A stretch of 64,000 nt of DNA from positions 1 through 64,000 of the forward strand of contig CALNXK010000043.1 of NCBI GenBank assembly GCA_942486035.1. Reading direction: 5' to 3'. Positions 52,654 through 64,000 of the stretch are shown piece by piece. Numbering within the stretch: position 1 is the first letter of the stretch; each line of letters begins with the position of its first letter. The position numbers and the translations under genes are program-made. A model generated the notes under the pieces. The model had not been told where the DNA came from, ran no database searches, and saw nothing but the letters and a program-made list of their open reading frames with translations. This DNA comes from Porites lobata (taxonomy: Eukaryota > Cnidaria > Anthozoa > Scleractinia > Poritidae).

Positions 52654-53079
52654 CTCTATATACCCGGGTCTATATATACCTTTTTTGACAGATACGACAC
52701 CCCTTTCGTAGTCTATGGCTTAATGCTACCCTTTTCATCATAAATGTATCGTCTTTAAAATATGAATAAATTACCGTACCAGAACGTTTTCTCAACTTTT
52801 TCACGAAAATGTATCTGTTAGTCCTTTTGGGCTTTTTTACGGACCGAAATGACAGATTTCCCTACCCTGTCATATGCTTAAACAAGTAAAATTCTAACCC
52901 AAAAATTGAATCATTAGGGCGGAACATGGTTGGTAGGGCTTTGAAAACATCTTTTGTATGATGCATGTAGCGACAGTTTTTACGATCTCTCCTATTTAAT
53001 TAATTTCACGTTGATAAAAAATATAATGGTTAGATGACTGCTGATCTGTTTCATCGTTACCCGGTAACCGAACACGAAC

Positions 53080-53295
53080 GTCGTTTCGCGCGGCTAGAGA
53101 TTGCCCACCATCTTGGACCTTGTGACGTGGCCATCCATATGCGCAGATCCTCATAATTTGTCACTGCGCATAGATGCCGCTTTACCTCGCAGAAGCGAAG
53201 GTTGAAGTTTGGTGTTGATTATTGGGAAGTTTATGGTTGAATTTTTGTCGGTTTTTTTAATTACTGGGTAAAGAAAAAGCACTTTCTTAAAGCAG
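53080..53295 (+). promoter_or_regulatory. probable TATA-less TM9SF2 promoter
   Basis: The stretch immediately upstream of the TM9SF2 start codon has elements usual for housekeeping promoters: CACCATCTTGG (YY1-like), TGACGTGG (CRE/bZIP-like) and two NRF1-half-like words, ATGCGCAGA and TGCGCATAG. No TATA box was seen. Assignment is by position and motif likeness only. Confidence 0.4.
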
Positions 53296-56200
53296 ATGGA
53301 CCGCTGCAGCTCACCAGGGACCTTTATCTTGGTTTTTAGTGCGTGGATTTCATGTTGTGCCGCGTTTTATTTACCCGGTCTTGCTCCTGTTTCATATTGT
53401 GAAAAGGGGAAGGAAAGTAAAACTTGTTTGGTAAGCGTTGTTTTAGGCAGTATCAGCAGTTTGATTATTGCTAATTTGAGACTCGTTCATCTACTGTTTG
53501 GTTTGATCTTCAGGGCACTGTAAGTGGCAAAAAACGAACTTACTACTTTAATTCGTTAACGTTGCAAATTGTTGCAATACGTATTCTGTTCACTGCAAAC
53601 AACTTCGGTCAATTTCTTTAGAATTTTTATGTTAGTCATCCAGTCTGCTTAACTCACAACTTATCATGTCAACCCAGCTTACCTTATCTTATTTCCTAAT
53701 ATTTCAAGTAGAAAGCCAGCTTATCATTTTATATGCATGATTGCCTTATAATTATTAACCTTTCTTCGAGTGTGACAACCTCCATTTTTCTACTTCTACG
53801 TGTAAGCAACTTATTAAACTTATTTAATTTACAGAGGGAAATTGTTTCATATATGTCGCAGAAAGAGCAAAAATGTTTTTTTGAACTGTAGTTTCATGAT
53901 TAAAGAAACCAAATTTATTTGAAGTTCGTTTTTGATTAGTCAACCTATGTATATATATATAAATATTCCAAGTAGGATATATGGATAAACTACACGTGTA
54001 ATGTGTGAAAATTAAATTCATAACTGTATTTCTAAGCAGTGAATTTTTTTGTATTAAACTTCTCTAGTATCCTTGACTACCAGTACAGCACAGCAAAAAT
54101 TATGTTGTCACCCAGGTTTACATCGAGTGGAGCAAAATCAAATAAAAAACTCAGTCAATCAGATCCTGTGGTTGATTGTAGCTGATTGTTTTGTTATTAT
54201 AGTTTTTTTTATTTTTTGACTTTTGATAGACTTCGTAAAACATTTTTAAAGTATGTGAAGTTTGCAGGAGGATGCATTAGTCTTAGAAAGAATTCATACA
54301 TGTATATCCTACATGTACTACTCTGAACATGATCCCAGACTACTTTCGTAGGGAAGTAGATAAAAAAAAAGAGGTGAAAGAAATCTCTGACTGCGTGATT
54401 CCTGTTCTACTTGTTGCATTTACCCTGGGAACTTGAAATCTTAGTGATGACCGCCCTGGTGTTTTGCGCTACAGATGCTGCTGAAACCAGTTGAAACTTA
54501 GGCTGTCTGAGCCTAATGGCCTTGGCGTGCCTTAACCTTTTTTTGTTTTTAATTAAACATGAATAGGGAAGTCTCTGATGTGTTAGGAAGTGTTTCATGC
54601 TGGTTTTGAATCCCCCAAAGGAGCTATCATTTACATCAGCAAATGGTCGACTGCTTAGGCAGCACATATCATGTCTGTTTTAGTGCCTCTTTAGAAGAGC
54701 CCGGTTACCAGGATGAATTGAGAAATTTCAGCCCGGTTTCCGAGATGTGAAAAGGCCAAAGATCCTAGGGACGAGTTCTGGCACCAAATTTGAGAACAAA
54801 GCAAACATGGCAAAACACAAAAATTTTAACTTTTGGGCCTATCATAGCTTCAGTAACTCTTAAAGCTGTATCACTGTAGTTAAATGGGATGCTTATGATG
54901 TGGAAATTACAGCAGGCAATGCAAGATGATGCCATTCGGACCACCACGACTCATCCCGCCGTTCATCCCAGTAAGCGAGTTGAAGTGTTCATATGGCCAA
55001 TTTCCAGCCTGCTTGGCGAGATCTTGGGAACCAAGCCAGCCCACCCTTTCATATGAACACATCAAAAATTTTACAAAGGATTTAGAAGTAAGGCGAGATC
55101 TTGGAAACGGGGCCAGCTTGGTCAACCGGGCTTGTATAAAAGGCCCTTAAAAACCTGTTTGCACAGACAGACATCTTTAGACTTAAAAGTACTGTCCAGA
55201 ACCAAATATACCACCTCACATGTTTAGATTTATTCAGACAAGTTATATCAACAACTCACTTTAAAGCTCACATTGTTTTTTCTTTACAGAATAAAGTTGA
55301 GTTATTTGTCAACCGATTGGATTCTGTGGAGGCTGTAATTCCTTATGAATATTCAAGGTATTGGTTTACATGGATGTCATTATTTGTTGTGTATCAGTCC
55401 TGTATTAATGAAGACGAGAACCCAAGCTGCAGTAAGCATCCTCTTCCCTATGCATCCATTCCCTCAGAGAAACTAGCACGTTGAATCCATTTTAAGTATC
55501 CCACTCCAATATTATTGGGTGGTCTTTCCAGTGAGGACAACCTTTTAACCTGAGGCTGATTTTGACCGTAAAATTTCTCACTTCAGAAAAATAATAATGT
55601 ATTCAGGTTCTTCCGTGTAGTGTTTGCATATTGTATTACCTTGAGGGAAGGCTAGTTGACTTATTGATCTTACATTGTACCTGTATTAAAGAATTTTTGT
55701 GGAATGTTGGGATGGTTAAGACTTAGTTAAGGCTTTGTGACAAACATTGGCATAAATCAGTATATCCAATTTCAAATAATATGATCAAAATGGAATCTTA
55801 TTGAAGGCATTATCTTTTATAATGAAAGATTTAAATAATTGAATTAAATAATGAAAGATTTTTAAAATGAAGTCGTTGTTGTTGAAAGCATTATGTATAT
55901 GAATATCACTACACCATTAGTCCTACATGCATTTGTCTATTAACTTAATCCTTTTGGACTTATGACAGGCTTGTACAACCATGGGAATTTTTTTGTGTGT
56001 GTACAGTGTAACTTCCATGGTAGAATGCAATCATACACTTTCAGACTGATTTGGTCATTTGTGTTGTTTTTCAGATTTGATTTCTGTGTTCCTACCTCAG
56101 ATGAAAAGACTCCCACAGAAAATCTTGGCCAGGTGAACAACAACAATACTGAATTTATATCTTTATAAGTTTGATGGAGTTGATCTCAACCAAACAAAAA

Positions 56201-59200
56201 GGACTATTGGCACTCTATCCAAAATACATGAGTTTTTCCTCCAACGTGTCTTAATGTACATTCTCAGGGTTTTCATTAAGAATTCTAGTAGCAGGAGTAA
56301 GGTGTAACATTACAGGAGAATACTTTGAAAAAGGCTCCACGTCTAAATAAAAAAGTAGTCATAGGCTACCAATCATTAGCTGGAGATTTCTGTGTACATA
56401 GTAGACAGAGAATTCTCCAATCTTTGATGCCTAATAAACACCCTGCATTCTCCGTGCTCTGTCTGCACCAGTGCTACCATAATTTTATGCTGGACACCAA
56501 AGGAGTGCAAAATGATCACCTTTTCGTAGATAGCTACATTGCAATGGCCAGCAAACTTCAGGCTCTTTGTCTTCAACCATGTGCAAGCCTTTATGTAGGC
56601 ATTGCTTAGTGGTTATAATAACTGGCTAATCCATCTTGCATTCAATATGTGATTCGGGTTTGACAGTGTGATTATTTTATAGGTAGTTGTGATCCTCGAT
56701 TAATCTCCTGCCCTATGTAATTCATGTCACAAATAACTTGATGCATGATTAAAAATTTTTTTAGAGTGAAAGATTGGCAATACCCAGTGTATTTTCGAGT
56801 TAACGCAAAACCCAAACTGTTCACAATTTCTGTGTAGTTGCGGTAAATCATCCCCATGGTGGGTTATTGTTATTACTGTTACAGTATAAAAGATAAAAAG
56901 TTAAATGAGCCTAAGGCCCAAATGGCCAAAGCTTATCCCGGTTTCCTTAGCAGGAAGCATGCCTAGGATTATTGCTTCTTCCCCCTGGATGGGATGCTAG
57001 TCCATCACTGGGTTACCCCCCCCCCCCCCCAGTATGGTGTTGGTACCCGCTTGTACGCTTGTGTAAAGAGAGATAAAATGGAGTAAAATTCCTTGTCTAA
57101 GGAAACAAGGCAATGGGCGAGGCTTGAACCCTGGGCCTCCAGATCTGAACTTTGAGACGGCTTGGCCACTCATTCCTCCACACTGTTACAGTTTTCTGTT
57201 TATAAAAATTTAAATTAAATAATGCAAATTTATATTGCACCAATTGTAACCAACTGTACAAACAACTCTATCATTTATCATTGATATTTTATTTGCTTCA
57301 CCACTTAGGTTGTATTTGGAGAAAGAATAAGGCCTTCTATGTACAATGTAAGAATTCATCAACCATTCATTCTGTGTTTTGACGGAACATCTGTCATACA
57401 TTTTGCTTGTTACATAATAATCAAAATCACTGTCATAGAATGTAAGATTTATGACAAACAATAAAAATATTGAATTACTTTTAAGGGTCTGGATTCACTA
57501 GTTGCTTATACTCATGTAATAGTTATGACTGTTGCTTACAGCTGTATTATATAAAAGTTAAGATGTTCCGAAAACACAGAAAGCAACACTTTTGTTGTTA
57601 GTAGGGTTATTTTCGTTTCCCATATTGGAGGTTGAAGTCGTAATCTCCAACATGGTCGCTGTACTGTACAATAATCCAAATTGCCATGAGATCACTCCTG
57701 TTCACTTGATTCTTTTAATTTCATAGTTTTTGGCAACTACACTTTAGTAGGTCATTATTTCGGTCTTCATCCTATTTTTCGAGCATCATCAGTATTTTAA
57801 TCAAGGACCTGGCTGAGTTGCATAAAGCAACTTCGGATTGAAGGAATAATTCTATAAAACCAGGCCGTGGGCCATTTTTAGTACCTTTTCTTTCTAGGGA
57901 TTAATAATATTCCCCTTGAATTCCCCTTTGCTATTGTTGTAAGGAGAGCTTACATGTAATATGATATAATAATTATTATTGTTCTTCATCCCTTTAAATT
58001 TTGTTTTGAAACAGATAACTTTCAAGAAAGATGTCCAGTGTAAGACTCTTTGTAAGAAAACTTATAAAAATGGTGACAAGGAGCAGATGAAGAAGCTGGA
58101 TTTCTTGAGAGATGGAATTGCTCTCAATTATCAAAATCACTGGTATGCCCTTCATTTCACAATGCATAATCTTCCCATTGCTTTGCTTGTTAGTTTGTGG
58201 TTGTCCTCAGTCATGAAAAATGAAAGCTCCCTTAAAATGTTGCTTAAAGTCATAGCTGTACAACAAGGGAGAAGGACAGAAAGGGAGTTTGCATACATGT
58301 ACATGTAACTACTGGTGCAAAGAAGAGGGAAAGGAAAGTTGAAAGCTCAAAGAGTGTTGTGACTAAGATTTCAAGTTGCTGGGTGAATACAACAATTAGG
58401 TGGGGAATCAAACGGTGAAATTTGTAGGGATTTCTTGTTATTCTATTTTTCAACTATTGCCGGTGGGTCACATTTGTAGTAGTTGGGGCGAAATCCCTGG
58501 CCTTGGCCCTTAATGACAGCCGTGCAGAAAGGTTTTTGTGTGGGTTAGTAGAGAAGGTGGTAGTTAGTCAGAAGTGCCTTTTTATGGAGTTTAAAAGGCT
58601 TGTTTCTCTTATCCATTGATAGGATTATTGATAACATGCCAGTTACATGGTGTTATGAAGTCGCAGATGAAACAGCCAAGTACTGTTCAACAGGATTCCC
58701 AATTGGCTGTCATGTCTCTGAAGATGGACAGGCACGAGATGCCTGCGTTACAAGTGTAAGCTTTATTTGATTTTTGTTTAAGATTTTAGAAGATTAAGTC
58801 CAAATGTTGCTGTCCATTTGTAATTAAATCTATTAATTTTATTATCACAGTGTATAAACACTAATGATAAACCAGCTGGGACCTTTCATGCCAGAACATG
58901 ATGTTATCACATCAGATGATGGCATGTTATTTATGTGAAGAGATCACCATTGCTATATGGTTATACAATAAATGGAATCATTGACAGCAAGAGAAAAAAT
59001 ATTAAAGTGAAATGGTTTGTTACAGAAAATGTATTTCATTGGCATTTATGTGATACAGTTGTAAATAGAACATTACATAGCCGCTGGGAGATACTTCTAT
59101 GAAAATTCACTTTGAGTGATTGTATTGATGAATATTGCATTCGTTTGCTGTGCTTGCTCATAAGATACAGTACATTTCAACGTGCACAGAGAACTTTTGT

Positions 59201-62200
59201 ATTTCCTGGCTGTAAGTTGTCACCTTAACCCTTCTTCGGGCAATGTATGGATGGCCCCAGTTGTTCAAACGTAGATAATGTCATACACTGGATGAATCAC
59301 TGTCCATCAGACAAACGTAGTCGACACAGTTATTGGTTTTTCCCTACCATTTATCTGCTGGGTAGCATATAATCAAGTAGATACCACTATCCAACATTTG
59401 AACCACTAGGCCCTGGTTAATAGGACAATCACAAGACTTTTGGAGGGCATAGTTTATTTGTGGCCCGAGTAACATCATTTGCCCCCAAGCAGAGCGAAGG
59501 TACGAGGGACACATATAAACTGTATGCCCTCCAAGAGTCACGTGATTATCATTCGTATCAACACACAAGGCCAAATTGTACAAATTTATTTCGTAAGGAA
59601 AGATTGTTTAACATGAAATCATGTTGCAGACTCCAAATTTCATTTACAGCCCATACTTTGTTTGTCAATTGGCTGCGTGTAGTGGTAACAATAGCATGCA
59701 AGATAAGTTTTGACATGCTACTTGTAATCACAATTGATAATTTAGACACCAATCTTCTGCTGGACGTGCATTTACTTTGTTAAAACGTGGAGGCAATCGC
59801 AAACCACTTGCATGCAAGATAAAAATAGAGAAGTCCAATACTTAACAGTGCAGCTCTGAAAAAGTGGTGAAAACATCCATAAAAATCCCTCAATATGTTG
59901 ATCCATACCGGTAAATATATTTTTTTAACTCTTGAAGTGCATAGTATTTCACTGACATGATACGAATAAATATTTACTTTATTTCAGAGCAAGTTTAGTG
60001 AACGTGGCATGCATTATGTGTTTAACCATGTTGATATTATAATCAAGTACCAATATGGTAATGGGCAAGACTGGGATGGTGCGCGTCTTATGTCTGCTCA
60101 GGTTTCACCCAAAAGGTAATTTATGTGGTGTCAAAAATAAAGTGCAAATTAATAGACCCTTTCATAGTTATGTTCAAGTTTTGGTAAAGACCAGTAAGAT
60201 AATATACTTCAATACTGTTGAAAAGAACGCTTATAAAATGGTAAAACATAGAAACAGGGTTCGCAAATACGCCAAATTTGGCGTATTTTGCGCCAAAATT
60301 GTTCAGATGATTCCACTGTGGTTACGGAGGGAGTCACTTCGACTCCAGAAATTTTCGGTAACAAACACAGTTTTGTCCTTACCTTTTTCGCAACAAATAC
60401 AATTTACATTAATTGTAAACGTTGTAAACCTTAATTAAATCATCAAATTAAAGAATTATACTGCACGACAAAACAGGAAGAGGGTAAATTACGATCAAAG
60501 TTTACTTGATGACCGCCATCATGGATTTGAGCTTTCCAGCTAATTCGTGTATCCCTCACGATAGTGTATACATGCCGGGACCACGTGCTGGAAAGTCTGA
60601 TACAGTCATACTTGACTCCAAATATCCCAAAATGACTCCAAAATTTGTGAAGCAGAAGTCACACTGATTCCACTCATCAATAAAATTTGCAAACCCTGTA
60701 CAAAGTTTAAAGGTGATACATCGAAGCGAACAAAGATATTGCTCTATCATTTTACAGAGATTTGTGTGGGCCCATTACTCTTGTCCACCAACCCCCTCAC
60801 CTTACAAACGTCTGTAATTTATTTCTTTTGCAGTTTAAAACACGAGAAAGAAGGTGAATGTGGTGATCTTCCAGCTATGGGAATACCTACAGAGCCCAAA
60901 GATGAACTATCCATCACTTATTCATACTCTGTCTCCTTTATGGTAAGTTCACCAACTCTTATTCTTTTTACTTTCTTTGTCTCTTGAGGAACAAAACTAA
61001 GTACAGGCAGAGGAGAATATTCTTGTGGTGATTATATTATGGGTAACACTGTGATGGGGTTCGTACTACATGTATGGGTTGTGGAAAACCTGGAAAGTCT
61101 TGAAATTTAAGAATTTCACTTTCCCAGCCTGGAATTAAAAGTCGTGGAATTAATCTTAGTTGTCAGTCATGGAAATTCGTGGGAAATTAAAGCTGTGTTT
61201 GGTACATGTAGATTAGTCAGTGCAGCTAGCAAGTCAAGGAAAAATAAGACAAGACAAGTACATGTAATTATACAGCACCAACACCATGCATTTCTATACA
61301 GTCCTGAGTTTTTGTCTGTTGAACTGAGTTATGTAAAAAAGGAATGAAACCCTCGAAAAATAAGGATAGCTTTCAAAAACTATGCACCTCAAAATTTTCG
61401 AGGTGACAGTGATTCAATATTTAACGAAGGAGACAGTGACCTGTGATTGAAGGGCTTTTTATGATTTTTGGGATTTCAACAAGTTAACTAGTTTTTCGTA
61501 AAGTTTGATCGGTACATGACAAAGAACTGTATCTTTTTTGGACTTTTTATTTGCGGTTGATTGTTTAACAAAATAAACATCATTTTAAATAGTCAACTGA
61601 AAAATTAAATTTTAATATGACAAAGAAGGTTATTGACAGTGATTCGCTCCTGTGATTGAAGGGCTACTTTATGTTGAAGATTTCACCACTAACTGATTTT
61701 TTACATGGACTTTATTTGCACTTGTAGTAGTATAGTCAACTGAAAAATTAAATTAATATGACAAAGAAGGTTATTACACATGTCAATTTCGGTTGAAGCG
61801 ACGGGAAAATATTATACTTACAATTTGTGTTCCATATGCGGCAAGTAAGCTTCGAAGTGCGATCTGTGGTGACACTTTTGAAATGTAAGTTGCGTAACGA
61901 ACTTCTAGGTTTTTAAAATAATTAGTCACCTGATCTATTTTTGCTGCGTTGCGCTAAGATAATTAAATATTCACAAAAAAATTGACAAACGGCTTGAAAA
62001 ATGCAAATCAGACAGTTTCACCTAAGATCATGGAAAACGTGACAAGGTCATGGAAAAAGTCGTGATAAGTCAGGGAATTTGTAGTCTCAAAAGAGCATGC
62101 ACCCTGTGCGAGTAATTTGACGGAAAGAATTGATGAATGTTCAAACCTTTGTAATGAGTCTAAACTTATGCAAGATTCTCACCCATTATCTTCGTTGGCG

Positions 62201-63900
62201 AATCCTTTGAACAGTCAATCTTTTCACAAGTGCAGCATTATTGAAGGCCTAGTTATCCAACAGTTGGAGTCCCGGATTAAACTATCAAGGTCATTCATAC
62301 TTAGCAAAACTATTTCCATTAACAATCTCCAAAAACTCTGTAAAATAAAAATTATAATGGATTTAGTTCATAGTCTCTTACCTTGAAGATGACTTAAAAA
62401 TTAGTAAAAACATTTCTTTTTCCTTTTAAGTTTTAGCCTTGTAACAGAGCATTTAAATATACACTGGTGATCTTTAATTAATTTATTTTTATTACACTGT
62501 AACAATCCTCCTGCTGTTGTAGAAAGAAGAAGACCCAAATCATAAGTGGGCCTCACGCTGGGACTACATTCTGGACTCCATGCCTCATACTAAAATCCAA
62601 TGGTTTAGGTAAGAAACATGACAATCACACTCTAAGACCTCTGCAAGCCGGCTTTGGTCAGAAAGAGCTCTCAGGCTGTGTTGAAATTCATGCTAGTGAA
62701 ATAATGTGGTCTTGGTCTTCTCCAAATAAAGTGAAGATCACAGGGAAAATCTTTAAACATGAATTCCAGACATTTTGAGCCAACTGGACCAAATTTTATT
62801 CATCATGAATTTACCTTTTTGAGTTCCCCATGCCTCAAAACTGCTTTGATCTTTCATCAAATTCTCGTAACTAATTCAACAGGGAAATACATGTACATGT
62901 ACAGTTATGGGGATAACTTTGCAGGACAATTATTATTTGTATGTGGCTATTGGGGCCAGTGTGAGCAGAGCAAAGCAAGTTTACTGGCTAAACTTCAACA
63001 TGCAGAGAAGCTGAAAATTCCAAAATCACCATTTTCTGTTGCTATAATTATTATTGATTAGTTTATGTATTAATTAATTAATTAAGTTATTTGCACATTT
63101 ATATTTCAGCAAGGAATGAGAGATAAATTTGTTATTGTGTTGGACTTACATGTACTATAAAACATTGAGTTGCTGTTATCATTTTTTGTATTCAGCATCA
63201 TGAACTCTCTGGTTATTGTCCTGTTTCTTTCTGGCATGGTAGCCATGATCATGCTGCGAACTCTGCATAAAGACATCGCTCGTTATAATCAAATGGATTC
63301 AGCGGTATGTTATTTTGCCTTCTGCTTGGCATTGAGTGTTGACAATGGTCTCAAAAACACAGTTGTTTTAAGCAGATACATCCGATTCAGAAGTTGCTTT
63401 TATTGGCTTGTGAGAGATGTACACTTTACGAGCAGATCTTAATAAAAAAGGGTAAATTAGATTTGCGGAAAAAATCTTTCTCTGGTTGCTGTGCAATTTT
63501 CAGAGCTATTTTCATGTAGCATCTGTTGTTGGGTCTATCTACCCAAATGGTCACCTGGTCAGAAAATTTATTTATATCCTTCCTAAACAGAAAAATAGTT
63601 TGTAGGCCTGCATAGGGAAACATGTTGTACCTGTGGGTCAGTTTGATCTATCCTTGGTTAATTTAATATTTAAGGCTACATTAATGAACTCTGATTGGAC
63701 GTCTACTTGTTGTTAGTTAGCTGGGTTAATGAATTTATTCTTTTCATTTATCTATCTGTTTGTAAAGGATGATGCACAAGAGGAGTTTGGCTGGAAGTTA
63801 GTTCATGGAGATGTTTTCCGTCCTCCAAAGAAAGGCATGCTTCTTTCCATCATGCTTGGCTGTGGATCTCAAATTTTTATCATGGTGTTTTTTACACTAG
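53296..63900 (+). CDS. TM9SF2: Transmembrane 9 superfamily member 2, 3' end outside window
   Basis: Exons: 53296-53430, 55290-55357, 56075-56132, 57309-57347, 58015-58142, 58623-58755, 59988-60115, 60834-60942, 62523-62608, 63196-63304, 63768-63900 (phase 1 donor, continues to the right). All GT-AG, phases consistent, 375 residues seen of about 660. Residues 1-22 form a signal peptide, then [13 protein letters not shown] as in human TM9SF2. The lumenal domain has [42 protein letters not shown] and [12 protein letters not shown]. The first membrane helix follows [20 protein letters not shown], with the cytosolic loop [16 protein letters not shown] and [18 protein letters not shown] leading to helix 2. 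TM9 (nonaspanin) proteins reside in Golgi/endosomes and take part in membrane protein sorting and glycosylation. Similarity favours TM9SF2 over TM9SF4. Confidence 0.95.
56950..57182 (-). mobile_element. tRNA-derived SINE (minus strand), TM9SF2 intron 3
   Basis: On the - strand the element starts with GTGGCCAAGCCGTCTCAAAG (A-box like) and has GGTTCAAGCCTCGCC (B-box like) about 35 bases on, a pol III promoter of tRNA-derived SINEs. A pure run of 15 C residues (57016-57030 on +) is inside. Confidence 0.65.
59424..59550. mobile_element. MITE in TM9SF2 intron 6
   Basis: GACAATCACAAGACTTTTGG with AGGGCATAGTTT at the left pairs with AAACTGTATGCCCT and CCAAGAGTCACGTGATTATC at the right. Confidence 0.65.
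60254..60700. mobile_element. foldback-ended element in TM9SF2 intron 7
   Basis: The ends ACAGGGTTCGCAAAT and ATTTGCAAACCCTGT are inverted repeats with one mismatch. The inner motif GACTCCAGAAATTTT is echoed by GACTCCAAAATTTG. No transposase is present. Confidence 0.5.
61430..61785. repeat. imperfect tandem duplication in TM9SF2 intron 8
   Basis: 'ctgtgattgaagggct' occurs at 61441 and 61650, and 'agtcaactgaaaaattaaat' at 61591 and 61734. This indicates a two-copy duplication with an internal length difference. Confidence 0.6.
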
Positions 63901-64000
63901 GTAAGTTGGCAATACTTTCTGTGATGATTAATCTGATCATTTTGGTTACTTTGGGCGTGCAGTGATCTATATGAAGCTAGGGTGGTAGGGTGCATAATTT

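Larger units (their letters stand above)
49859..53079. other. intergenic region between gene F and TM9SF2
   Basis: No gene was recognised; short open frames have no domain signature. Elements seen are a Tigger-like MITE (50385-50556), a direct repeat 'gggggtcaccgtRctcgttt' at about 50910 and 51280, and foldbacks at 51772-51890 and 52513-52653. The stretch at 52270-52500 also repeats 'aataagccccTgggcttat'-like words in both orientations. Confidence 0.65.

Noticed and set aside
56950..57182. Functional tRNA gene
   Set aside because: A- and B-box-like blocks are present but no clover-leaf could be formed; it is better explained as a tRNA-derived SINE.

Overview
The window looks like nuclear DNA of an anthozoan cnidarian, probably a stony coral or a close relative. 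It is AT-rich and has many short phase-consistent GT-AG introns, metazoan housekeeping genes (PANK4, TM9SF2), a family of collagen/immunoglobulin/fibrinogen-like proteins, and a very dense load of short foldback (MITE-like) elements. The taxon is an inference from gene content and style, not from a diagnostic marker. No prokaryotic, viral or plasmid features were seen.

Layout. (1) 1-3960 is a degenerate 9-10 bp minisatellite that runs off the left edge. No coding sequence separates it from the first visible PANK4 exon, so it probably lies in an upstream PANK4 intron. (2) 4730-19571, + strand: the last 18 coding exons of PANK4 (610 residues; the first ~190 lie to the left). (3) Nested inside PANK4's 6.6 kb penultimate intron on the opposite strand is gene A (13461-16392), the first member of a collagen-Ig-fibrinogen-like family, plus a duplicated copy of its first exon and promoter (17766-17984). 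(4) 19.6-40.4 kb: four more paralogues in tandem on the - strand (B, C, D, E). They are separated by homologous spacers carrying the same repeats, with a truncated gene tail at the B/C unit boundary. (5) 41858-49724, + strand: gene F, a divergently oriented relative with collagen, Ig, WAP and true fibrinogen domains. (6) 49.9-53.3 kb: gene-free DNA with several foldback elements. (7) 53296-63900, + strand: first 11 coding exons of TM9SF2, cut by the right edge.

Family logic. Genes A-E share one three-exon design: a short cytosolic tail and one signal-anchor helix (type II membrane protein), a short coiled coil, an exon-2-encoded furin-type site (R-X-K-R followed by S), a second short coiled coil with cysteines, about 20 uninterrupted Gly-X-Y triplets, three Ig domains, and a C-terminal head like the fibrinogen-C-like domain of contactin-associated proteins. 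Gene F has the same membrane anchor, furin site (RERR followed by S), coiled coil and collagen order, but ends in Ig domains, a WAP domain and a standard fibrinogen domain. I infer a locus for trimeric, protease-sheddable cell-surface recognition or adhesion proteins. Copies are turning over by tandem duplication, and the heads diverge faster than the stalks. This array is the most interesting content of the window. Gene D and gene F each carry one single-base homopolymer frameshift that may be real or an assembly error.
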